Assembly: GCA_963789255.1 (NCBI GenBank) | Contig: CAWBJW010000002.1 | Coordinates: 62,001 to 126,000 of the forward strand | Origin: DATARH01 sp963789255 | GTDB lineage: Bacteria > Pseudomonadota > Alphaproteobacteria > ATCC43930 > CGMCC-115725 | Direction: 5' to 3' | DNA length: 64,000 nucleotides | Program-made: the position numbers and the translations under genes | Notes under the pieces: generated by a model | The model's input: the letters and a program-made list of their open reading frames with translations, nothing else | Database searches by the model: none | What the model was told of the DNA's origin: nothing | Shown here: one piece after another, positions 26,067-34,072 of the stretch | Position numbering within the stretch: position 1 is the stretch's first letter | How the letters are laid out: each line of letters starts with the position of its first letter

Positions 26067-26651
26067 ATGTGGGTACGCAATAACAAAGGCAATGTGTTCG
26101 TCGGCAACCTGCCGCTCGATTTTTCGGATGCGCGGCTGGCCGAGGCGTTCGACCCGTTCGGCATCGTGCTGAGCGCCGCCGTCGCCCGCGACCCGGCGAC
26201 CGGGGCGCGCCTGCGCTACGGGTTTGTCAACATCGCCACCGAGCGCGCCGCTTCCCAGGCGATCGCCGCGCTCGACGGCAGCGAGATCGACGGCTGCAAG
26301 CTCAACGTCAAGGCACGCGCGCCGCGCGTCAAAAAGCCCGGCGCGGCGCCGCCCCGCCGGGCGGCGTTCCGCGCCGCCGCGCCGCCGAACGGGCGGTCGC
26401 GCGATCCGATCGAGGCTCCGCGCCATATTCCGGCGCCCGCCGCCGAGACGCCGCCCCGCCCCTCGCAGAGCCAGGTGGCGCAAAGCCAGATGGCGCAAGA
26501 GAAGGTGGCGCAGAGCCAGACGATCCGCGAAGGGCTGCCCGAGATCGAGCCGCCGCCGCGCCGCGATTTCAACGTCGTGCGCCGCCCGCTTCGCCGCACG
26601 ACGACGCCAAGTTTCCAGGTCGAGCGCCGCCCGCTGCCGCGCCGCGTCTAA
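26067..26651 (+). CDS. RNA-recognition-motif (RRM) RNA-binding protein
   Basis: This 194-residue protein has an N-terminal RRM (residues about 8-85) with RNP2 VFVGNLPL and RNP1 LRYGFVNI, the order and spacing of a canonical RRM. The remaining 110 residues are low-complexity, rich in Pro, Arg and Ala, with a short Gln repeat (SQVAQSQMAQEKVAQSQ) and an Arg-rich end (RRPLRRTT, ERRPLPRR). It is probably a single-RRM RNA-binding protein with a disordered basic tail. Its 3' end overlaps the nicotinamidase gene tail-to-tail by 4 bases. Confidence 0.85.
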   Translation: MWVRNNKGNVFVGNLPLDFSDARLAEAFDPFGIVLSAAVARDPATGARLRYGFVNIATERAASQAIAALDGSEIDGCKLNVKARAPRVKKPGAAPPRRAAFRAAAPPNGRSRDPIEAPRHIPAPAAETPPRPSQSQVAQSQMAQEKVAQSQTIREGLPEIEPPPRRDFNVVRRPLRRTTTPSFQVERRPLPRRV

Positions 26652-27268
26652 CCCCCGAGCAGCGCGATCCCGGCCGCGCGCATCGCCGCGAGCGCGCGCT
26701 CCAGCGAGCCGTCGAGGTCGATCGCGCGGCTGGCGTCAAGCGCGACCGCGGTCGCAAACCCGGCGGCGGCGGCGTCGATCGCCGAAAAGAACACGCAGAA
26801 ATCGGTGGCCAGGCCGCATAATGTCACCCGTTCGAACCCGCGTTCGCGCAGATAGCCGGCGAGCCCGGTCGGCGTCTTTCGGTCGTTTTCGCGAAACGCC
26901 GAGTACGAATCGATCGCCGCGCGATAGCCCTTGCGGATGATCAGCTCGACCTGCGGGATGTCGAGCCCGGGATGAAACGCCGCCCCTGCGCTCCCTTGCA
27001 CGCAGTGGTCGGGCCACAGCGTCTGCGGGCCGTAGGGCATCTCGATGGTCTCGAACGGACGATGGCCGGGGTGGGCGCCGGCGAACGAGGCGTGTCCCGC
27101 CGGATGCCAGTCCTGGGTCAGGATGACATGGGCGAACCGCCGTGCCAGAGCATTGACCACCGGCACGATCTCGTCGCCCCGCGGCACGGCGAGCCTGCCG
27201 CCCGGGCAGAAATCGCGCTGCGGGTCGGTGACGATCAGCACCTCGCGATCGCCAAAGGGGCCGTCCAT
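26648..27268 (-). CDS. pncA: Nicotinamidase
   Basis: This 206-residue isochorismatase-fold enzyme hydrolyses nicotinamide to nicotinate in NAD salvage. Catalytic triad motifs are visible: Asp in VTDPQRDFCPGG, Lys in IIRKGYRAAIDSYSAF, and Cys in CGLATDFCVFFSA. Metal-binding HWHP-type residues are in TQDWHPAGHASF. The ATG at 27268 has AGGAG six bases upstream. The open frame to 27376 lacks conservation and is not used. Confidence 0.94.
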   Translation of the reverse strand: MDGPFGDREVLIVTDPQRDFCPGGRLAVPRGDEIVPVVNALARRFAHVILTQDWHPAGHASFAGAHPGHRPFETIEMPYGPQTLWPDHCVQGSAGAAFHPGLDIPQVELIIRKGYRAAIDSYSAFRENDRKTPTGLAGYLRERGFERVTLCGLATDFCVFFSAIDAAAAGFATAVALDASRAIDLDGSLERALAAMRAAGIALLGG

Positions 27269-27386
27269 TTTTTCTCCTTTCAGGGCTTGGCCTGGTTTGT
27301 CGGTGTCCTGGATAGCGGAACGCGGCCGTCCGAGGCTTTGAAAAATTGGCCGGAGTGCTGGGAACAGGGGCTGCATGACGAAATAA

Positions 27387-27498
27387 GCGTCCTTCGAGAC
27401 GGCGCTTCGCGCCTTCTCAGGATGAGGTTGAATATATGATAAAATTGAGAAAGAACCTCATCCTGAGGAGCCCGCAACGCGGGCGTCTCGAAGGACGC
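27387..27498. repeat. CCTCATCCTGAGGA-type palindromic repeat, copy 2
   Basis: The perfect 15-base terminal inverted repeats are GCGTCCTTCGAGACG and CGTCTCGAAGGACGC. The inner arms are TCAGGATGAGGTT and AACCTCATCCTGA, with an AT-rich centre. The ends match the element at 22701-22817, while the loop sequences differ. It lies upstream of pncA and next to the hairpin cluster at 27.66 kb. Confidence 0.88.
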
Positions 27499-27557
27499 AC
27501 CGCGCCGATCCAGCGGCCTCGCCGATAACTTCACGATCTCTCCCGCGAAGCCAGGAG

Positions 27558-27600
27558 AGATCATCACCCGTGCCGAATTGTTCCAGGGCATCCGCCCGCG
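27558..27600 (+). pseudogene. Remnant of a second DNA methyltransferase 3' end
   Basis: These 43 bases match 29520-29562 inside the methyltransferase gene at the same length, with only a 4-base block differing (CCGT against GCTG). In frame they read EIITRAELFQGIRPR, against QIITLAELFQGIRPR in the intact gene. It appears to be the C-terminal coding remnant of a homologous methylase, or a duplicated insertion-site segment. The surrounding DNA is not recognisable as methylase. Confidence 0.6.
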
Positions 27601-27656
27601 AGCGGGCCGAGGTTCAGGGCCGGCTGCGCTAATTCTGCGACGCGGTTTCTCGTATG

Positions 27657-27817
27657 CTCCTCCTTGTCGGCGGGGAATAGGCCCCGCCGACAAGGAGGAG
27701 ATGAGAAATGAGGTTCCGTCTCCTCCTGGCCCTTCGCTGGGGCCGGGTACGGATCGCGATCCGTATCCGGTTCCAGCAGGGGCCAGGGCGCCGGGGAAGG
27801 GGGTGAACCTTCCCCGG
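27657..27817 (+). ncRNA. Candidate structured RNA: three consecutive strong hairpins upstream of the methyltransferase gene
   Basis: Hairpin A pairs 27657-27675 with 27682-27700 (19 perfect pairs, loop AATAGG). Hairpin B pairs 27736-27756 with 27757-27777 (21 positions). Its only three mismatches are G opposite T, so they are G-U pairs in a plus-strand RNA but A-C clashes in the other strand; outer arms CTGGCCC (27726) and GGGCCAG (27780) close it further. Hairpin C pairs CCGGGGAAGG (27791-27800) with CCTTCCCCGG (27808-27817). Such dense folding is not expected of coding sequence. It may be a non-coding RNA, a leader of the methylase gene, or a palindromic mobile element. Confidence 0.45.
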
Positions 27818-27946
27818 TTGCCCTCGATATTAGCGCCGGCAGGGCCGAATGCAACCGTCAGAGGCAAAGTCGCCACATTCCTTCGCTTCGGCGAGCCGGC
27901 CCGTGTAAACAAGTAACCGACGCTGCCCGCGCAGCATGGGGGAACC

Positions 27947-29641
27947 ATGCCGAACGCCCTCTACTACGGCGACAACCTCGACGTTCTGCGCGACAGCATC
28001 GCCAGCGAAAGCGTCGATCTGATCTACCTCGACCCGCCGTTCAACAGCCAGGCGAGCTACAACGTCCTGTTCAAGGGGCCGTCCGGCAAGATGGCGGACG
28101 CGCAGATCGAAGCCTTCGAGGACACCTGGCATTGGGGCGAAGGGGCCGAGCGCGCCTTTTCCGAGGTCCTCGCCTCGCCCTACACCCAGGCTGCCGAACT
28201 GCTGGCCGCGATGCGCTCATTCCTCGGCGAGAACGATGTCATGGCCTATCTCGCGATGATGGCGGTGCGGCTGATCGAACTGCACCGCGTCCTCAAGCCG
28301 ACCGGCTCGCTCTACCTGCACTGCGATCCAGTAGCGAGTCACTACCTGAAAATCCTGCTTGACAGCATTTTTGGGCCAGCGAATTTTCGCAGTGAAATAA
28401 TTTGGCGTCGTAGTCCTTCCCACAACAAGCTATCCAAACAGTACGGCCCCATACATGATACAATTCTGTTCCTTGCGAAGTCCGAAGACGCGGCGTTCCA
28501 CCCCGGTCAGACGGCTTACACGCGCTCCTACATCGAAGATGAGTTTCGTCTCAGAGATGCAGGTGGCCGATACCGGCTCAACGAAGTGATGGGTGCCGGT
28601 ACGCGCACGGGTGATAGCGGAAAGCCGTGGCATGGCTACGATCCCACTACTCGGGGACGGCATTGGGCAATTTCAGAATCGATAGGAGAAAAGCTAGGTT
28701 TCGTGGCTGATGGCATGACGGTACAAGAGAAATTAGACGCTTTGCTCGGACTCGGTCTTATCGTTCTATCGAAAACAGGCCGACCAAAATACAAACAATA
28801 CCCAGGCACTGGCGTTGCCTATCAAGACATTTGGGCATATCAACCCGGCACTGACGGCGTGCTTTTCGACTCACCCCTCGGCATCGACAACGATGTCAAA
28901 TGGCTCTCCAACGAAGGCGAAAAGCTCGGCTATCCGACGCAAAAGCCAGTCGGCCTGTTGGAGCGCATCATTGAAGCGTCTTCGAACCCCGGCGATGTCG
29001 TGCTCGACCCGTTTTGCGGCTGCGGCACGACGATCCATGCCGCGCAAAAGCTCGGGCGGGCGTGGATCGGGATCAACGTCACGCATCTGGCGATATCGCT
29101 GATCGAGCGGCGGCTGAAGGACGCGTTTCCCGGTATTGCCTTCGAGGTTCACGGCACGCCGAAGGACCTGGAAAGTGCCCTCGACCTCGCTTCCCGCGAC
29201 AAATACCAGTTCCAGTGGTGGGCGGTGTCGCTGGTCGATGCCCGGCCCTATGGCGGCAAGAAGAAGGGCGCCGATGGCGGGATCGACGGCATCCTGTTCT
29301 TCCGCAGCGACAAGGACAAAACCGAAAAGGCGCTGATCTCGGTCAAGGGCGGCGAGAATGTCGGGGTCGGCATGGTCCGCGAGCTGATCTCCGTCGTCGA
29401 TCGCGAGAAGGCGGCGATCGGCGTCTTGATCAGCCTCGCCTTGCCGACCCGCGTCATGGAGCGCGAGGCGTCGGCCGCCGGCCTCTACGAGACGCCGTTC
29501 GAGAAGGTGCCGAAAATCCAGATCATCACGCTGGCCGAATTGTTCCAGGGCATCCGCCCGCGCATCCCGCGCATCGATGTCGGCGCCACCTTCCGCACCG
29601 CCGCCCGCGAGAAGACCGGTATTCAGCAGCGGTTGCTGTAA
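27947..29641 (+). CDS. Site-specific DNA methyltransferase (N6-adenine/N4-cytosine, beta class) with C-terminal nuclease-like domain
   Basis: This 564-residue protein has catalytic motif IV DLIYLDPPFNS near residue 24-34 before the AdoMet motif I DVVLDPFCGCGTTIHAA near 350, the beta-class order. The target-recognition region lies between them. After the methylase, residues about 425-530 (KGADGGIDGILFF, KALISVKGG, VREL) resemble an Mrr-like PD-(D/E)XK fold, though the residue two before the Lys is Ser rather than Glu/Gln, so nuclease activity is uncertain. Codon use between about 28320 and 28870 is clearly more AT-rich than the ends. No separate restriction gene is adjacent. Confidence 0.88.
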   Translation: MPNALYYGDNLDVLRDSIASESVDLIYLDPPFNSQASYNVLFKGPSGKMADAQIEAFEDTWHWGEGAERAFSEVLASPYTQAAELLAAMRSFLGENDVMAYLAMMAVRLIELHRVLKPTGSLYLHCDPVASHYLKILLDSIFGPANFRSEIIWRRSPSHNKLSKQYGPIHDTILFLAKSEDAAFHPGQTAYTRSYIEDEFRLRDAGGRYRLNEVMGAGTRTGDSGKPWHGYDPTTRGRHWAISESIGEKLGFVADGMTVQEKLDALLGLGLIVLSKTGRPKYKQYPGTGVAYQDIWAYQPGTDGVLFDSPLGIDNDVKWLSNEGEKLGYPTQKPVGLLERIIEASSNPGDVVLDPFCGCGTTIHAAQKLGRAWIGINVTHLAISLIERRLKDAFPGIAFEVHGTPKDLESALDLASRDKYQFQWWAVSLVDARPYGGKKKGADGGIDGILFFRSDKDKTEKALISVKGGENVGVGMVRELISVVDREKAAIGVLISLALPTRVMEREASAAGLYETPFEKVPKIQIITLAELFQGIRPRIPRIDVGATFRTAAREKTGIQQRLL

Positions 29642-29969
29642 ACCGGCACGTAGAATTTTATCCGGCGGCGGCGCCGAACGATCGTTTGCCGCCCGCCGCC
29701 GCGTTCTGCTTCGTTGCGCAATTGGCGGACCTTGAAGGTCGGCCAGGCTGACGCCATATTGCGTTCCCTGTTCGTTCGCGCCGGGAGGGACATGAAGCGT
29801 TCGGCACGTTGTTCAACCACACCGAGAATTCCGCCTGATGTCAGCCAGATAGATCAGGCCGGCGGGATGCCGCGATGCAACCGCTGGTTTCATCCGGCAG
29901 AGCGAATTGACAAGGCTGCCGGCGGGCGGGTCAATTGAGCGACGGCAGAGTCAGGGAGAGGGCAGCAAA
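29642..29969. other. Intergenic stretch without a supported gene
   Basis: This 328-base gap separates the methyltransferase and SDR genes. Short open frames on both strands (29714-29938 plus, 29623-29820 minus) have no ribosome sites or recognisable motifs. The SDR start is preceded by CAGGGAGAGGGCAGCAAA, which can serve as its ribosome site. I see nothing else to annotate. Confidence 0.6.
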
Positions 29970-30886
29970 ATGGGCATGCTGGAGGGACGGGTCGCGATCT
30001 GCACCGGCGCGGCGCGCGGGGTCGGCGCCGAGGTCGCCAAGCTGATGGCGGCGCACGGCGCCAGGATCGTCGTCGTCGATCCCGGGGTCGGCGGCGCCGG
30101 CGAGGGCGGCGACGCGCGCCCGGCGCAGGCGACCGCCGACGAGATCAAGGCGGCCGGCGGCGAGGCCGTCGCCAATTTCGGCTCGGTCGCCAAATTCGAC
30201 GATTGTCTCTCGATGGTGCAGCAGGCGCGCGACACCTTCGGCGGCCTGCACATCGTGTTCAACGCCGCCGGCATCTTGCGCGACAAGATGTTCCACAACA
30301 TGTTCCCGAGGATTGGCAGGCGGTTATCGATGTACACCTGACAGGTCACTTCAATGTCAACCGGGCGGCGATCAATCTGTTCCGCGAGCAGAATTACGGC
30401 CGCCTGATCCTGGTGTCGTCGACCTCGGGGCTCTTGGGCAATGTCGGTCAGGTCAATTACGGCTCGGCCAAGTTCGGCGTCGTCGCGATGGCCCGCATCA
30501 TCGCGATGGAAAACCAGTCGCGCGGCATCACCGCCAATGTCATCGCGCCCTCGGCCGACACCCGGATGACCCGCTCGGTGCCGACCCCGAAGGACCCGGC
30601 GGCGGCGGCGCTGCGCGAAGAGCGGCTGCGCCGCAGCCGGGCCGACGCGATCGCGCCCCTTTGCGTCTATCTCGCCTCGGAAGGAGCCGCCCACGTCACC
30701 GGCCAGGTCTTTCATCAGCGCGCCGCCGAATTGTCGCTCTACGGCCATATGCGGCCCTTGCGGATGGTGCACCATCAGGGCGGCTGGACCCCGGAACTGA
30801 TCGCCGAGGTGGCGATGCCCTCGCTCGCCAACCAGTTCACCCCGCTCGACTCGCGCAACACCCATGCCGGCCTGCCGATGGAGTGA
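29970..30886 (+). pseudogene. SDR-family oxidoreductase, one frameshift
   Basis: This is a short-chain dehydrogenase of about 305 residues. The NAD(P) glycine motif is in CTGAARGVGAEVAKLMAAHG, followed by FNAAGILRDKMFHNM. The frame then breaks near 30308 and continues as PEDWQAVIDVHLTGHFNVNR, then LILVSSTSGLLGNVGQVNYG with catalytic Ser, and the YxxxK-type NYGSAKFG. Adding one base near 30308 restores the protein. The long C-terminal tail (HHQGGWTPELIAEVAMPSLA) places it with multifunctional-enzyme-like SDRs of fatty-acyl or steroid metabolism. The split may be a sequencing error. Confidence 0.85.
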
Positions 30887-30903
30887 GAAGGGATGGGACT
30901 CCC

Positions 30904-31656
30904 TCAGTGCGCGATGACGGCCGGCGCCGGGGCGGGCGTCACGACCTGCGGCGTGATGATGGTCGGCGTCGTGGTCGGCGGGATGTGGAAAACCGGCGAG
31001 AACGGGACGTTGGTGTAGTATTGCTGGGCGAAGCTGGCGACCGCCGCGATCGGCGTCTGCGGCACGTAGACGACATCGAAGGATTTGAGCAGCGGGTCTT
31101 CGGCTCCGGCCCCGGCGTAGGAACCGAGGGCCACCTGATAGGTGCGGACGGTGCCGCCGGCGTCATGCCGCATCACCAGCACATCGCCCGTCCTGGCGCC
31201 GGTCTTGACCCCGCCGGCCTGCGCCAGGGCGCGGGCCACGGTCAGCGGCATGTCGCTGCGAATGAGCCCGGGGTGGGCGACCCAGCCATCGACATAAACC
31301 ACCTCCGGCGCGTAATGCCGCACCGTCAATGACAACTCGGGCGATTTGAGCAGCTTGCTATAGCGCTCATCGAGCCGCGCCGTCGCCTCGGGCACGGTCA
31401 GCCCGCCGACCGCGACGCTGCCGAGCGCTTTGGGCGCGACCGTGCCGTCCATGCCGACCGTGACCCGGTCGTTGTAGTCGGCGGCGAACGGAAAGCGGAT
31501 CTCGAACTGGTCGCCGGCCGAGAGGGTGTGCTCCGGCATGATCGCCGCCCCGCCGACCGGAATTTCGCCGCCCGGCGCCAGCCCGGCCAGAAGCGGCCCG
31601 CTTGGCGCGCAGGCGCCGAGCAGCAGCGGGAGCACGATGGACCAGGCGCAACGCAT
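30904..31656 (-). CDS. Polysaccharide biosynthesis/export lipoprotein (Wza-like, SLBB domain)
   Basis: This 250-residue protein has a lipoprotein signal ending in LLLGAC (Cys near residue 16). A Poly_export domain follows (HTLSAGDQFEIRFPFAADYN, VTVGMDGTVAPKALGSVAVG, TVPEATARLDERY), then an SLBB-like repeat (VVYVDGWVAHPGLIRSDMPL). The C-terminus is Pro/Thr-rich. This fold forms outer-membrane export channels for capsule or exopolysaccharide. No Wzc or Wzx genes are beside it, so it may be an orphan or serve a distant locus. Confidence 0.88.
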   Translation of the reverse strand: MRCAWSIVLPLLLGACAPSGPLLAGLAPGGEIPVGGAAIMPEHTLSAGDQFEIRFPFAADYNDRVTVGMDGTVAPKALGSVAVGGLTVPEATARLDERYSKLLKSPELSLTVRHYAPEVVYVDGWVAHPGLIRSDMPLTVARALAQAGGVKTGARTGDVLVMRHDAGGTVRTYQVALGSYAGAGAEDPLLKSFDVVYVPQTPIAAVASFAQQYYTNVPFSPVFHIPPTTTPTIITPQVVTPAPAPAVIAH

Positions 31657-31668
31657 TATTCGCCTGCC

Positions 31669-32073
31669 TCACTGCCGCTCCAGCCGCTCGACGCCGGTCA
31701 AATCCATCGACCACGGCAATGCCGAGCGGCACCAGCCCTGCCGCGACGGTTTGAGGTCGGCGCGGCGGTCGAGCGTGCCCACGCGCAGGCCATAGGACGA
31801 TGGGTTGGCGACCGGGGCCACGGAGTAGAGCGGCGTGCCGCAATCCGGGCAGAAGCCGTGCGCCCGCTGGTTCCCGCTCTCGGCGGTCTTGATGTAGATC
31901 TTTGGGCTCCCGCTCTTCAGCACAAAGCTGCCGGGCAGCGAGGCGACGTTGGTGCGGAAAGCGGTGCCGGTCAGCGTCTGGCAATCGGTGCAATGGCACA
32001 CCCTGACCTGGGCCGGGTCGATTTCCGCCTCGAAGCTGATCTGCCCGCAATGGCAGCGTCCGGTGACTTTCAT
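31669..32073 (-). CDS. GFA-family zinc-binding protein (DUF636)
   Basis: This 134-residue protein belongs to the family named after glutathione-dependent formaldehyde-activating enzyme. The zinc ligands are CHCGQISF, CHCTDCQTLTGTAF and FCPDCGTPLYS, in the standard spacing. Most family members, apart from the founding one, have no proven function. The start MKVTGRCHCG is conserved. It lies 12 bases downstream of nothing on its strand, with the export lipoprotein gene next in the same direction. Confidence 0.9.
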   Translation of the reverse strand: MKVTGRCHCGQISFEAEIDPAQVRVCHCTDCQTLTGTAFRTNVASLPGSFVLKSGSPKIYIKTAESGNQRAHGFCPDCGTPLYSVAPVANPSSYGLRVGTLDRRADLKPSRQGWCRSALPWSMDLTGVERLERQ

Positions 32074-32144
32074 TTTGCTTCTCCTACGCGATATGTCTCC
32101 ATGTGCCGCTGGGAAATTGTGGCCTGGCTCGCTATGTTGGGCGC

Positions 32145-32369
32145 ATGAACCTCGCTCGAATAACTATCGATCCTGCGGTGTGCACCGGCAAGCCATGTAT
32201 TCGCGGATTGAGGTTTCCGGTGGCTCGGCTGCTCGGCCTGCTCGCTGCAGGCGAGACCCGGGAAAAAATCCTGGCGAGCTATCCGTACCTCGAACCAGAG
32301 GATATCGACGAGGCGCTTCGGTACGCCGTCTTCCTTGCCGAGGATGAGACCGTCGAACTGGCTCGGTGA
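32145..32369 (+). CDS. DUF433 antitoxin
   Basis: This 74-residue protein (MNLARITIDPAVCTGKPCIR, then GLRFPVARLLGLLAAGETRE) is a DUF433 helix-turn-helix antitoxin with the signature GKPCIRGLR and a C-terminal segment YPYLEPEDIDEALRYAVFLA. It overlaps the downstream DUF5615 gene by four bases (GTGA). This stop/start overlap is typical of toxin-antitoxin operons, in which the antitoxin binds both its promoter and its partner. Confidence 0.9.
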   Translation: MNLARITIDPAVCTGKPCIRGLRFPVARLLGLLAAGETREKILASYPYLEPEDIDEALRYAVFLAEDETVELAR

Positions 32370-32731
32370 GGTTCCTCGTCGATATGCCGTTGTCGCCGGC
32401 CCTGGCGCAATGGCTTGGGACGCAGGGGCATGATGCAGTTCACGCGTCTGCCCTGGGAATGGATCGCGCAGCCGATGCTGACATCCTGGTCCGCGCGACC
32501 GAGGAAAGTCGCACGATCGTCACCGCCGATCTCGATTACCCGCGCCTGCTTGCCATGACGCAGGCTAGCGGACCGAGCGTCCTGCTGTTCCGCGGCGGCG
32601 ACTGGAGCGAGGCCGATGTTATCAGGCGCATGTCCGAGATATTGGCCGGTTTGAACGATGCTGATATCGCGCAAAGCATACTGGTTGTCGAACGCGATCG
32701 TGTGCGCAGGAGGCGGCTACCTATCAGGTGA
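32366..32731 (+). CDS. DUF5615 PIN-like toxin
   Basis: This 121-residue protein starts with GTG at 32366 inside the antitoxin stop. The fold is PIN-like: N-terminal Asp in MRFLVDMPLSPALAQWL, HDAVHASALGMDRAADADIL, then the acidic TADLDYPRLL. These residues would form the metal centre of an endoribonuclease. DUF433/DUF5615 pairs are predicted type II toxin-antitoxin modules related to VapBC. Confidence 0.9.
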   Translation: MRFLVDMPLSPALAQWLGTQGHDAVHASALGMDRAADADILVRATEESRTIVTADLDYPRLLAMTQASGPSVLLFRGGDWSEADVIRRMSEILAGLNDADIAQSILVVERDRVRRRRLPIR

Positions 32732-32770
32732 CTGAGCCAGCGCTTCGGAGCGCAGCGCAGAACGGCCTTC

Positions 32771-33934
32771 TCAAAATGCCCCGAGGCCGAAGATGCCGTC
32801 GATCGGGTCGACCCCGGCGATGACGCGCTTGCCGATCAGGTCGCGCAAGGTCTCCGAGGTGCCGCCGCCCAATGTGCCGTAGCGCGCGCCGCGATAGAAG
32901 CGCGACACCGGGAACTCGTCGGTGAAGCCATAGCCGCCATGCACCTGGATCGCCTCGCTGGTGACGCGCAGCGCCATCTCGTTGCAGGTCACCTTGGCGG
33001 CGGCAGCGAGGAGCGGGTCGGGGAACGGGTCGGCGCTGGCGCAGGCGCGGTAGAGGATCGAGCGGCTGGCTTCGATGTCGCGGTACATCTCGGCGATCTT
33101 CCAGCGCATCCCCTGGAAGTCGCCGATCGCGCGGCCGAAGGCATGCCGCTCCTTGACGTATTTGACCGCCTCCTCGAGCGCGCCCTCGGCGAGGCCCAAG
33201 GAAATGCTGGGGTTGAGACAGCGCTGGGTGTTGAAGGCCGACAGCAGCTTGCGGAACCCGTCTTCGAGGACGAGATTCTCCGGCGGCAATTCGCAATCCT
33301 CGAAGCGGATCTCGTGCAGGTTTTCGCCGCCCATCGTGTGGTAGCTGCCGGTGACCGAAAACCCCGGCGTGCCTTTTTCGACGAGCACGCAGCCGATGCC
33401 CTCGCGCCCCGGCTTCTTGTCGACGCGGGTGAAGACGACGAACATCCCGGCCTCCTCGGCGCGGCTGATCAGCGTCTTGACCCCGTTGAGGCGCAGCCGG
33501 TTGCCGACATGGTCGGTATTGGTCTTGTAGTTGGCGACATCGGTGCCGGCGTCGGGCTCGGTCATGCAGATCGCGAGCAGGCATTCGCCGCTGCACACCG
33601 CCGGCAATATGCGCCGCTTGATCGCCTCGGGGGCGTAGGTCGCGATGATCCGGGTCTGCACCCCGACCTCGCCCAGGACGGCCATCGCCGTCACGTAGCA
33701 GGATTTGGCGATCTCCTCGAGCACCAGCGCGGTGTCGAAGACCGGCAGGCCGAGCCCGCCATACTCCTCCGGCACCGCCATGCCGAGAACGCCGAGCGCG
33801 GCGAGCGCTTTCATGTTCTCCCAGGGGAAGGTGCCGTCCATGTAGCGCGTTGCGCGTTGGCGGAACTCGCTCTGCGCCAATTCGCGGATCGTGTGGACAA
33901 ACTGGCGCTGCTCGTCGGTCAGGGTCGGGAACAA
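32771..33934 (-). CDS. Acyl-CoA dehydrogenase
   Basis: This FAD enzyme of 387 residues shows the family motifs ICMTEPDAGTDVANYKTNTD, LISRAEEAGMF, and RHAFGRAIGDFQGMRWKIAE. The C-terminal signature is IQVHGGYGFTDEFPVSRFYR followed by GGGTSETLRDLIGKRV. It catalyses alpha,beta-dehydrogenation of an acyl-CoA and passes electrons to ETF. I start at TTG 33934 because GAGGAG lies six bases upstream and the protein begins FPTLTDEQRQFV; an ATG frame to 33988 runs through a palindromic repeat. Substrate chain length is not evident. Confidence 0.92.
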   Translation of the reverse strand: MFPTLTDEQRQFVHTIRELAQSEFRQRATRYMDGTFPWENMKALAALGVLGMAVPEEYGGLGLPVFDTALVLEEIAKSCYVTAMAVLGEVGVQTRIIATYAPEAIKRRILPAVCSGECLLAICMTEPDAGTDVANYKTNTDHVGNRLRLNGVKTLISRAEEAGMFVVFTRVDKKPGREGIGCVLVEKGTPGFSVTGSYHTMGGENLHEIRFEDCELPPENLVLEDGFRKLLSAFNTQRCLNPSISLGLAEGALEEAVKYVKERHAFGRAIGDFQGMRWKIAEMYRDIEASRSILYRACASADPFPDPLLAAAAKVTCNEMALRVTSEAIQVHGGYGFTDEFPVSRFYRGARYGTLGGGTSETLRDLIGKRVIAGVDPIDGIFGLGAF

Positions 33935-33972
33935 GGGCGTCTCCTCGGTTGGGGCGGCGGTCCGGAGTATGC

Positions 33973-33998
33973 CCTCTCCGCCCCTCATGGGGGAGAGG
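33973..33998. repeat. Small GC-rich palindrome upstream of the acyl-CoA dehydrogenase gene
   Basis: CCTCTCCGCCCC-tcat-GGGGGAGAGG forms a stem with one unpaired base. It is of the CCCTCTCC..GGAGAGG intergenic type found in many alphaproteobacteria. It lies between the acyl-CoA dehydrogenase start and the ArsB-like gene. Confidence 0.55.
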
Positions 33999-34072
33999 CG
34001 GCAGCGATCGGGTCGGCGGTTTCCGGCATCCCGAGCGCGAGACGATCAGAGCCACGGCGCTCGTGGTCGATG

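Noticed and set aside
27578..27916. 112-residue plus-strand frame across the hairpin cluster (and a minus-strand frame 27280-27948)
   Set aside because: Both are read through strong palindromes and a methylase remnant; Pro/Gly-rich composition and no ribosome site, so structured non-coding DNA is the better reading.
29714..29938. 74-residue plus-strand frame between the methylase and SDR genes
   Set aside because: No ribosome site, no recognisable motif, overlapping frame on the other strand; treated as intergenic.
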